Below, piece by piece: positions 1-5,791 of a stretch of 5,791 nucleotides of DNA. Source of the DNA: Bacillota bacterium (lineage in GTDB: Bacteria > Bacillota > Clostridia > Oscillospirales > Ruminococcaceae); assembly GCA_023456995.1 (NCBI GenBank), contig JAEWNU010000175.1, forward strand, positions 1 to 5,791, read 5' to 3'. How positions within the stretch are numbered: position 1 is the first letter of the stretch; each line of letters begins with the position of its first letter. The notes under the pieces were generated by a model. The model was given only the letters and a program-made list of their open reading frames with translations. It had not been told where the DNA came from and searched no databases. The position numbers and the translations under genes are program-made.

Positions 1-1569
1 ATTCTGTTCAAGAATACGCTGCGCGATATAACCTCGCAGGCCAATCTGGCAGGTGATGAAAATTTCACGGTTCATATCGAGTTCACCGATGCGCTTGCGC
101 AGATTATCCAGCGGTATGTTAATAAAGCCTGGAATATGTCCGCCTTTATATTCGTCTTCGGTGCGTACATCCAGACAGATTGCATCATTTGGAATATTAT
201 CTATCTCCTCCTGATAGAATGGAATCATTTGACCTTCCAGAATGTTGGCGCCGACATAACCGGCTATATTGACCGGGTCTTTTGCGGAGGAAAACGGCGG
301 TGCATAAGCCAGCTCCATTTCCTGCAGGTCGTAAATTGTCATACCAAATCGGATGGCATTTGCAATATCATCTATGCGCTTATCAACGCCGCTGACACCG
401 ACGATCTGGCTGCCAAGTAAACGCCCTGACTCAGGCTCAAAAAGCAGTTTTACAGTCATTGTTGTGCCACCCGGATAATAACCGGCGTGCGAAGCGGAGG
501 TCGTAATGGATTTGCGGTAAGCGACACTGGCACGTTTGAGGTTTTCCTCTTTTTCGCCGGTACAGGCGACGGTCATATCAAACAGCTTCATTATGCTGGT
601 GCCTTGGCTGCCGCTGTAGCTGGATTTTTTACCACAGAGGTTATCTCCCACAATGCGGGCCTGTTTATTAGCGGGAGAAGCCAGTGGGATAATCGTTTGT
701 TTTCCGGTGACGATATTTTTGACGGAAGCAGCGTCCCCAAGCGCATAGATATCCGTAATGTTCGTTTCCATATATTCGTTGACGAGAATTTCGCCGCGTG
801 CACCAAGCGAGATACCGCTATCACGCAAAAACTTCGTTTCCGGCGCAACGCCGATGCTTAGGATGACCATATCAGCCACAACAGAATCGCCGTTTTCCAG
901 CAGGACGCTGTTTTCTGTAAAGCCCTTGCAGCGCTGGGATAAATGCAGCTTTATGCCCTTGGCGCGTATATAGTTGTGGACTTCGTGCGCCATGTCAAGG
1001 TCAATGGGAGCCATGACGTGATCCATTGCTTCGATGACAGAGACTTGTATGCCTTGTTCGGTGAGATTTTCCGCTACCTCAAGACCTATGAAGCCTGCAC
1101 CGATAATCGCGCAGGTACGTGGATGGTGTGTCGTTACAAAATCATGGATAGCATAGGTATCCGGAATGTTACGCAGTGTGAAAACATGATTCTTTTCCAT
1201 GCCCTCCAAGGCTGGTCTGATTGGGGAGGCGCCCGGGGAAAGCACCAGCTTGTCGTAGCTTTCAATGTATTCTGAGTCATCTGTATGGTTTTTGACCGTT
1301 ACAGTTTTTGCAACGACATCAACTGAAATGACTTCACTGTTGATACGCACGTCAACGTTAAAGCGCGCGGCAAAACTTTGCGGTGTTAGCAGCTGTAAAT
1401 CCGCTTTTTCCGTTATGACACCACCAATATAATATGGCAGGCCGCAATTAGCAAAAGAGATATATTCACCCTTTTCAAACAGGATGATCTCAGCGCTTTC
1501 ATCATTTTTTCTTAGTCTGGAGGCAGTTCCGGCACCTCCGGCAACGCCTCCGACAATTACAACTTTCAT
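1..1569 (-). CDS. CoA-disulfide reductase-like FAD/NAD(P)H oxidoreductase with C-terminal rhodanese domain (3' end outside window)
   Basis: This is a flavoprotein disulfide reductase of the CoADR-rhodanese type. The family reduces CoA disulfide, CoA persulfide or polysulfide with NAD(P)H in the cytoplasm. The 523 codons present show an N-terminal FAD-binding loop (GGVAGG, 7-12) and the single redox cysteine C42 in SFANCGLPYY. A second dinucleotide fold follows (GAGFIGLE, 157-164), then the FAD-binding YALGDA (276-281). The dimerisation domain carries HAGYYPG (361-367) and YAPPFSSAKDP (422-432), where CoADRs keep their catalytic tyrosines. A rhodanese domain starts near residue 460 (LDVRTEDEY at 466-474) and reaches the active-site loop CQIGLRGY, with sulfur-carrying C507. 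Known two-domain members have about 550-570 residues, so roughly 30-45 residues, or further domains, lie beyond the window. The start is ATG at 1567-1569, with GAAAGGA at 1580-1586 ten bases upstream. It follows the M24 gene by 21 bases, so the two are very probably co-transcribed. Family assignment is firm; the true substrate (CoA disulfide, persulfide, polysulfide or oxygen) cannot be read from sequence. Confidence 0.93.
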   Translation of the reverse strand, partial: MKVVIVGGVAGGAGTASRLRKNDESAEIILFEKGEYISFANCGLPYYIGGVITEKADLQLLTPQSFAARFNVDVRINSEVISVDVVAKTVTVKNHTDDSEYIESYDKLVLSPGASPIRPALEGMEKNHVFTLRNIPDTYAIHDFVTTHHPRTCAIIGAGFIGLEVAENLTEQGIQVSVIEAMDHVMAPIDLDMAHEVHNYIRAKGIKLHLSQRCKGFTENSVLLENGDSVVADMVILSIGVAPETKFLRDSGISLGARGEILVNEYMETNITDIYALGDAASVKNIVTGKQTIIPLASPANKQARIVGDNLCGKKSSYSGSQGTSIMKLFDMTVACTGEKEENLKRASVAYRKSITTSASHAGYYPGGTTMTVKLLFEPESGRLLGSQIVGVSGVDKRIDDIANAIRFGMTIYDLQEMELAYAPPFSSAKDPVNIAGYVGANILEGQMIPFYQEEIDNIPNDAICLDVRTEDEYKGGHIPGFINIPLDNLRKRIGELDMNREIFITCQIGLRGYIAQRILEQN

Positions 1570-1590
1570 CTCGAAAAATTCCTTTCAATT

Positions 1591-2772
1591 TTACAGGTAG
1601 TGCGGCGTTTTTGGTGTAAGGACTTCGCAGCCATTTTCCGTTATGAGAACCATGTCTTCAATGTTAAAACCGTTGACGTCGCGGATATAGCAGGGAACCT
1701 CCATTGCAAGAATCATGCCCGCTTCTAGGGGGCGATCGGTCAAAGCATTGATATACGGCGCTTCTGCGGTAGCCGGTCCCATGCTGATGCTGTGGCCAGT
1801 ATGCCCGCGGCGGTAGCAGGGGTACGCTTCACGGACATACTCAAAAGCTGTCCGGAATAGCGCATTAATCGGTACACCGGGCTTTGCCAGCGCGATCATG
1901 CGACGCTGACCCTCATATAGACGATCCTTGAGCTTATGCAGCACAGGGTCGGCATTGCCGATAATCCATGCGCGTGAGGTATCAGTTGTGTAAAAATCAA
2001 ATTCTGCGTTAACGCCTGCATCGAATTTTACAACGTCGCCATCAGTGATGATGCGGTCGGTCGGCAACCCAAGACGTGCACCATAAGCTCCGGTGGAAAA
2101 CATCGACCAGGAGCTGGGCAGGCATACCCCGCTTGCCAGTGCGTGCTGGCGGAAGCAGGCAGCCAGTTCCTTTTCCGAAGCGCCGATGCGAACAATTTTG
2201 CTGACCTCATAGAAGGCATTGTCCGCTGCGGTGCAAAGTGTGCGAAACATCTCAATCTCATCCGGCTCCTTGACACTGCGGCTCCAGATGAACAGGTCGG
2301 AAATATTGACGAACTGCACTTTAGGGAATTTTTCGCATAGCATTTTATAATAGTTGTACGTCAGGTAATCCAACTCAACGCCAACTTTTTTGTCCATTAA
2401 GCCCATTTCATCCATCATCTTGCCTAGGATGTCTATGGAGCTTTCAAATATGTCGCTTTCTGCTACAGGCTCGTTATTCGCAATTTCGTCCCAGGTTTTG
2501 ACGCCGACCCATGTATCGTATTTACGTATTATGAAACCGCATTTGTTTTTGACTTCAAAGGTTGGAATCTCGAAATCCATTGTTGTTAGCTGGGTAGGCA
2601 TATTTTTTTTTGCAGACATGACTGCAAGCGAAAATCCAGGCTGGCGCGAAACTGTATGCTGATGACCGGCAAATCCGGTCACATAATGAAAGTTTTCGGG
2701 AGAGGAAATGATCGCTCCGTCAAGGCCCTTTTCAGATAGGAGCGTCTTGATTTTTTGCTCTTTCGGTAACAT
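1591..2772 (-). CDS. M24-family metallohydrolase (creatinase/Xaa-Pro peptidase-like)
   Basis: This 393-residue cytoplasmic protein has the two-domain pita-bread architecture: a creatinase-type N-terminal domain (about 5-160) and an M24 catalytic domain (about 165-390), the usual length for prolidase/aminopeptidase P relatives. The five expected metal ligands are visible: D251 (FDAGV), D264 (TTDTSR), H327 (GHTGHS), E358 (AMEVP) and E372 (NIEDM). A dinuclear metal site is therefore likely, unlike metal-free creatinase. The segment after the ligand histidine is unusual. Classical prolidases have a His-Glu pair seven residues after it; here there is a two-residue insertion and the pair reads Ala-Glu (A336-E337, in TAEAP). 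Substrate could be an Xaa-Pro dipeptide, another small amide, or an ectoine/creatine-like compound; the sequence does not decide. The start is ATG at 2770-2772, with AAAGGAGG at 2780-2787 seven bases upstream. A sigma-A promoter lies just upstream and the CoADR-rhodanese gene follows at 21 bases. The fold is certain and the reaction uncertain. Confidence 0.92.
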   Translation of the reverse strand: MLPKEQKIKTLLSEKGLDGAIISSPENFHYVTGFAGHQHTVSRQPGFSLAVMSAKKNMPTQLTTMDFEIPTFEVKNKCGFIIRKYDTWVGVKTWDEIANNEPVAESDIFESSIDILGKMMDEMGLMDKKVGVELDYLTYNYYKMLCEKFPKVQFVNISDLFIWSRSVKEPDEIEMFRTLCTAADNAFYEVSKIVRIGASEKELAACFRQHALASGVCLPSSWSMFSTGAYGARLGLPTDRIITDGDVVKFDAGVNAEFDFYTTDTSRAWIIGNADPVLHKLKDRLYEGQRRMIALAKPGVPINALFRTAFEYVREAYPCYRRGHTGHSISMGPATAEAPYINALTDRPLEAGMILAMEVPCYIRDVNGFNIEDMVLITENGCEVLTPKTPHYL

Positions 2773-2806
2773 GAAAGCGCCTCCTTTATTAAAAGTATTT
2801 GCCTAA

Positions 2807-2836
2807 ATAATATTCTGCGGATAGTTTTTAAGTCAA
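2807..2836 (-). promoter_or_regulatory. Sigma-A-type promoter for the M24 / CoADR-rhodanese operon
   Basis: On the minus strand, TTGACT (2831-2836, five of six to the -35 consensus) and TATTAT (2807-2812, five of six to the -10 consensus) are separated by 18 bases. Transcription would begin near 2800, giving a leader of about 28 bases that includes the AAAGGAGG ribosome site of the M24 gene. This would let the M24 and flavoprotein genes be expressed independently of the transporter upstream. The call rests on pattern only; no start-site data are available. Confidence 0.65.
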
Positions 2837-2884
2837 AGCTAACAGATTCAGCAATTGCCCCGAAAGGCACGTGTTTTTAAATAG

Positions 2885-2914
2885 CAGAGGACGGTGCGTC
2901 TGCACCGTCCCCCA
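2885..2914 (-). repeat. GC-rich hairpin after the transporter gene (possible REP-like palindrome or weak terminator)
   Basis: A perfect 9-bp inverted repeat, GGACGGTGC (2889-2897) and GCACCGTCC (2902-2910), encloses a four-base loop. In RNA read from the minus strand the stem extends outward to about 13 bp through G-U pairs (2885-2888 with 2911-2914); these are not available in plus-strand RNA. It lies about 20 bases past the transporter stop. It is followed by CTATTTAAAAA rather than a clean run of U, so it is not a textbook intrinsic terminator. It could protect the transporter mRNA 3' end, terminate weakly, or be one copy of a dispersed palindromic repeat. Confidence 0.6.
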
Positions 2915-2933
2915 GAACGGTTGAAAAAAATTA

Positions 2934-4487
2934 TTAGGCGCCGTAGAACAGCGGAGATCCGGGTCCGAGAGGTAGGCCCATTAGATACCACACGCAGAAT
3001 AGTATGATCCACCCAACCAAAAATGCGATGGAATAAGGCAGCATAGTGGAGATAACGCTTCCGATACCGGACTTTTTGTCGTACTTCTGGAAGAAAGCAA
3101 CTGTCAAAACGAAGAACGGCATCAACGGAGCAATAATGTTTGTACAGGAGTCGCCAATACGGTAAGCAACCTGTGTCAGCTCAGGAGACAGGCCCAAACG
3201 CATAAACATCGGAACAAAAATCGGGGCCATAATTGCCCACTTAGCGGAGTCAACAGCAATGAAGATATTGATGAACGCGGTAAGGACGATAAAGCAGATA
3301 ACCAGCGGTAAACCGACGAATCCGATGGAGCTTAGGAAGTTCGCACCAGAAACAGACAGGATGGTACCAAGGTTGGAATAGTTGAAGCACGCGGTAAATT
3401 GCGCTGCAAAGAAGATCAAAACCATGAAGCTTGACAGACCGGATATGGCACTGGTCATGAGCTTTACAACGTCTTTATCATTCTTGATAATGCCTGCGCC
3501 AATACCGTAGAAAAGGCCGGGGATGAGGAACAGGAGCATCATAAAGAAAATGATGCCGCTCATAAACGGAGACTTTAAAAAACCGCCTGTTTCCGGGTTG
3601 CGCAGTAGCCCATTGGAAGGAGCAACTAAAGCTACCATCAGGATGACGTAAATCAGAGCGGAGATACCTGCCCAGCGCATACCACGTTTTTCATTAACGG
3701 TGATATCAGTGACGATCGCATTCTCATCCGGGACGTACTTTGGCAGACGGGGCTCAATAATCTTGTCGGTAATCAAGGTGCCGATTATAGTAATTAGCAC
3801 AGTGGAAACCATCATAAAGTACCAGTTACATACCGGCAGGACTTCATAGCTTGGGTCAATCATCTGCGCTGCCTGCGTGGACATGCCTGCAAACATCGGG
3901 TCATTTGTACCGATGAGCAGGTTGGCATTCCAACCGCCGGAAACGCCAGCAAACGCAGCGGCAAGACCTGCAATCGGGTGACGGTCGAATGCCATGAACA
4001 GAATTGCGCCAAGAGGAACCAGAACAACGTAGCCGGTAGAGGAAGCGACGTTGGACATGATACCAAGAAACACAACCACAGCGGTTACCATGCATTTGGG
4101 GGTGGAAGCGGCGACTTTGCGCAGTAAGCAGCCCAGAAAGCCGGTACGGTCAGCAACGCCGACACCGAGGATAATGGTAAAAACAGTACCTAGTGCAAAG
4201 AATCCGGTGAAGTTGCTAACGACAGTCGTGACCATGTGGCGAATGCTATCGGGAGCCATCAGATTGACGGCGGTAACCGTCTTTTCAATGATTTTGCCGC
4301 TAGCGGTGTCAACACCTTCATAAGTAACGGAAATGCCCAAGCCGCCACAGATCATGGAGATTACAATCGTGATAACTGTTAGTATGAGAAACAGGGTTGC
4401 GGGATCGGGAAGACCGTTACCAACGCGTTCAACGGCATCCAAAGCCCTCATAACGAAACTTTTCTTCCCGGTATTGGATTTTGTCAT
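2934..4487 (-). CDS. abgT: AbgT-family transporter (p-aminobenzoyl-glutamate type)
   Basis: This 517-residue polytopic inner-membrane protein matches the AbgT family in length (E. coli AbgT and gonococcal MtrF are about 510-520). The N-terminus carries the family signature ERVGNGLPDPATLF (20-33) before the first membrane span (about 31-50). The core has GGWNANLLIGTNDP (184-197), FINIFIAVDSAKWA (405-418) and AYRIGDSCTNIIAPLMPFF (441-459). Residues aligned with those studied in YdaH and MtrF are kept: D196, N407, W417, P435 and R443. Hydrophobic spans also lie near 92-112, 133-165, 221-240, 273-290, 307-330, 388-410 and 480-503. Characterised members import p-aminobenzoyl-glutamate (AbgT) or export sulfonamides (MtrF, YdaH). 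No abgA/abgB-type amidohydrolase is beside it here; its neighbours are a PLP lyase and an M24 hydrolase, so another aminoacyl or peptide-like substrate is plausible. The start is ATG at 4485-4487, with AGGAGG at 4495-4500 seven bases upstream. It follows the beta-lyase gene by 59 bases with no convincing terminator between, so the two are probably one operon. Confidence 0.92.
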   Translation of the reverse strand: MTKSNTGKKSFVMRALDAVERVGNGLPDPATLFLILTVITIVISMICGGLGISVTYEGVDTASGKIIEKTVTAVNLMAPDSIRHMVTTVVSNFTGFFALGTVFTIILGVGVADRTGFLGCLLRKVAASTPKCMVTAVVVFLGIMSNVASSTGYVVLVPLGAILFMAFDRHPIAGLAAAFAGVSGGWNANLLIGTNDPMFAGMSTQAAQMIDPSYEVLPVCNWYFMMVSTVLITIIGTLITDKIIEPRLPKYVPDENAIVTDITVNEKRGMRWAGISALIYVILMVALVAPSNGLLRNPETGGFLKSPFMSGIIFFMMLLFLIPGLFYGIGAGIIKNDKDVVKLMTSAISGLSSFMVLIFFAAQFTACFNYSNLGTILSVSGANFLSSIGFVGLPLVICFIVLTAFINIFIAVDSAKWAIMAPIFVPMFMRLGLSPELTQVAYRIGDSCTNIIAPLMPFFVLTVAFFQKYDKKSGIGSVISTMLPYSIAFLVGWIILFCVWYLMGLPLGPGSPLFYGA

Positions 4488-4546
4488 ACATATACCTCCT
4501 CATATATTCTTAGCCAATATGGCTATTGAATCCTTTTTACAGCGTT

Positions 4547-5728
4547 TCAGCGTGCAAACCGTTTATCCACAGCAGCCTTCAACTGGTCCATGGCTTTTTC
4601 AAGCGTGCATCTCGGGCAAGCGATGTTCATGCGCATATAGCCTGCACCGCCGTCGCCAAAGGAGCGGCCGTCGTTGAGCGCCAGATGCGCTTCATTGATG
4701 AAAAACTGTGGCAACGCGTCGTCCTTAAGATTAAGACCTTTGCAGTTGAGCCAAAGCAGATAGGTGCATTCCGGTTGGCGGAAATGAATCTCAGGAATAT
4801 TTTCCTTGAGATATTCCTCAACGTAGAGCGCATTACCTTCCAGATGTGCGAGCAGCTGCTCCAGCCATTCCTCACCGTAACGGAAAGCCGCTTCTACAGC
4901 TACAAGACTGAAGCAGTTGTTGCGGTGTACATCCATGCGGTGCCAGAAGGAATCAAATTGTTCCTTCATCTGCATATTTGGGAAAACCGTTGTGGAGGCT
5001 TGCAGTCCTGCCAGATTGAACGTCTTGGTTGCAGAAATGCAGGTGACTGTGATGTCGGCAATCTCCTTGGAGATGGTAGCCAATGGCGCATGTTTGCTGC
5101 CGAAAAGCATTAGATCAGAGTGGATTTCGTCGGAGATTATCTTTACACCATACTTGATACAAAGCTCACCCATCTGTCGTAGTTCATCACGGTTCCAGGT
5201 GCGACCCACCGGATTATGCGGGTTACACAGGATGAACAGGGCGGGTTTCTGTTTGAGCGCTTCCTCAAACTTGGCGATATCTAGCGTGTAGTAGCCGTCT
5301 TTTTCGTCTAGCTGGACAGTAAGAGGCTTGCGACCCCAGTTTTCGACTGAATCATAAAATTCGGAATAGACAGGCGTCAAAAAGAGGATCGGGTCGTCAG
5401 GCTTGCTGAATTCACGCACTATGGTGCAAAGGACAGGAACGACACCCAGGCCAAAGCTAACAAGGTTTTTGTCAATTTCCCAATTGTTGCGACGCTTCTG
5501 CCAGTCGCAGATCGACTGAAAATAAGAATCTGGACGGGAGGTGTATCCGAAAATGCCCTGCCGATTTCTTGCGTCAATCGCCTCCAGAATAGGCTGCGCT
5601 GTTTTTAGATCCATGTCTGCGATCCACAGAGGGATCAAATCGGCATGCCCAAACCGTCGTTCCAATTCATCATACTTTGCCGAAAAGTTTTTCGACCTGT
5701 CAATTGGCTCATTAAAATCGTATTTCAT
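4547..5728 (-). CDS. patB: MalY/PatB-family PLP-dependent cystathionine / cysteine-conjugate beta-lyase
   Basis: This 393-residue cytoplasmic fold-type I PLP enzyme has the length of E. coli MalY and B. subtilis PatB (about 390). Visible family features, in order, are the N-terminal PLWIADMD (33-40), GYTSRP (61-66), the PLP-stacking region TPVYSEFY (118-125), NPHNPVG (169-175, N172 contacting the PLP hydroxyl), SDEIHSDL (199-206, D200 binding the pyridine nitrogen), SATKTFNLAG (232-241, K235 as Schiff-base lysine) and YMRMNIACPR (364-373, R366 for the substrate carboxylate). Family members split C-S bonds of cystathionine, cysteine or S-substituted cysteines, giving a thiol or sulfide, pyruvate and ammonia; some are annotated merely as aminotransferases. 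An in-frame ATG at 5786-5788 would add 20 residues, but the start at 5726-5728 is preferred: AAGGAG lies six bases before it, and MKYDFNEPIDR is the normal family N-terminus. It is the first gene of the probable operon with the AbgT transporter. The physiological sulfur substrate is unknown. Confidence 0.93.
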   Translation of the reverse strand: MKYDFNEPIDRSKNFSAKYDELERRFGHADLIPLWIADMDLKTAQPILEAIDARNRQGIFGYTSRPDSYFQSICDWQKRRNNWEIDKNLVSFGLGVVPVLCTIVREFSKPDDPILFLTPVYSEFYDSVENWGRKPLTVQLDEKDGYYTLDIAKFEEALKQKPALFILCNPHNPVGRTWNRDELRQMGELCIKYGVKIISDEIHSDLMLFGSKHAPLATISKEIADITVTCISATKTFNLAGLQASTTVFPNMQMKEQFDSFWHRMDVHRNNCFSLVAVEAAFRYGEEWLEQLLAHLEGNALYVEEYLKENIPEIHFRQPECTYLLWLNCKGLNLKDDALPQFFINEAHLALNDGRSFGDGGAGYMRMNIACPRCTLEKAMDQLKAAVDKRFAR

Positions 5729-5734
5729 AATGTT

Positions 5735-5740
5735 CTCCTT
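5735..5740 (-). promoter_or_regulatory. Ribosome binding site that fixes the beta-lyase start
   Basis: AAGGAG on the minus strand stands six bases before ATG 5728-5726. This supports the 393-residue product rather than the longer in-frame reading from the ATG at 5788, whose own ribosome site would fall outside the window. The extra 20 residues of the longer reading have no family counterpart that I recognise. Confidence 0.8.
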
Positions 5741-5749
5741 CCGGTGACT

Positions 5750-5776
5750 GTTATGCGCTAGAACCCAGCACATAAC
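5750..5776 (-). promoter_or_regulatory. Inverted repeat in the beta-lyase leader (possible operator or RNA hairpin)
   Basis: On the minus strand, GTTATGTGCT (5767-5776) and AGCGCATAAC (5750-5759) form a 10-bp stem around a seven-base loop. There is one G-U wobble in RNA; in DNA terms this is one mismatch in an otherwise perfect dyad. It sits nine bases upstream of the AAGGAG ribosome site. Its place fits either a repressor or activator operator or a leader hairpin. No U-run follows, so it is not an intrinsic terminator. No regulator gene is in the window, and the promoter itself is not clearly visible before the right edge. Confidence 0.5.
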
Positions 5777-5791
5777 TTCAATAAACAATAT

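Noticed and set aside
136..1275. Plus-strand open frames at 136-420, 487-861, 758-973 and 943-1275
   Set aside because: They are antisense to the CoADR-rhodanese gene, whose minus-strand frame is continuous with clear motifs through the whole region; their translations show no recognisable domain.
2679..2870. Minus-strand 63-codon frame across the spacer and the start of the M24 gene
   Set aside because: It overlaps the M24 start in another frame, and its ATG at 2868-2870 lies upstream of the predicted promoter with no good ribosome site. The product is a basic, low-information sequence without family features.
3860..4323. Short frames on both strands inside the transporter gene
   Set aside because: They are out-of-frame shadows of the AbgT coding sequence, which has strong family motifs throughout.
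4511..4525. Small hairpin TAGCC / GGCTA between the beta-lyase and transporter genes
   Set aside because: It has only a 5-bp stem and a five-base loop with no U-run after it, so it is too weak to call a terminator; the 59-base gap is compatible with co-transcription.
4526..5291. Plus-strand 195-codon and 124-codon frames opposite the beta-lyase
   Set aside because: They are antisense to a fully motif-supported PLP enzyme, have no recognisable domain, and the two overlap each other.
5729..5788. A 20-residue N-terminal extension of the beta-lyase from the ATG at 5788
   Set aside because: The downstream ATG has a well-placed AAGGAG site and gives the normal family N-terminus, while the extension would be translated through the leader dyad.
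5760..5791. A promoter for the beta-lyase near the right edge (TTGAAG or TTGTTT with CATAAC or TTCTAG)
   Set aside because: Spacings of 19-20 bases and poor hexamers make these weak; the true promoter probably lies at or beyond the window edge.

Overview
The window holds four consecutive genes, all on the minus strand and all typical bacterial enzymes or transporters. Strong purine-rich Shine-Dalgarno sites (AAAGGAGG, AGGAGG, AAGGAG), a sigma-A type promoter, moderate GC and the family mix suggest an anaerobic or gut-type member of the Bacillota, probably Clostridia or a related class. That placement is an inference from style; no rRNA or other taxonomic marker is present.

In the direction of transcription (right to left) the layout is as follows. 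(1) At 5728-4547 is a MalY/PatB-type PLP enzyme, a likely cysteine-S-conjugate or cystathionine beta-lyase. Its short leader carries a 10-bp inverted repeat. (2) At 4487-2934, 59 bases later, is an AbgT-family membrane transporter with the family's substrate-path residues. (3) At 2933-2773 is a 161-base spacer with a long GC-rich hairpin followed by a good promoter. (4) At 2772-1591 is an M24-family creatinase/Xaa-Pro-peptidase-like metallohydrolase. (5) At 1569-1, 21 bases later, is a CoA-disulfide reductase-like flavoprotein with a C-terminal rhodanese domain, cut off by the window's left edge. It has no stop within the window and must be read from the reverse complement.

The genes form two probable transcription units: beta-lyase plus transporter, and hydrolase plus flavoprotein. 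The second has its own promoter, and read-through from the first remains possible.

A coherent but unproven reading is organosulfur or peptide-conjugate scavenging. The AbgT protein would import (or export) an aminoacyl conjugate, the M24 enzyme would cleave it, the beta-lyase would release a thiol or sulfide, and the CoADR-rhodanese protein would reduce persulfide, polysulfide or CoA disulfide. Each family assignment is well supported by motifs. The shared pathway is inferred only from adjacency. I saw no tRNA, rRNA, CRISPR array, IS element or phage feature.
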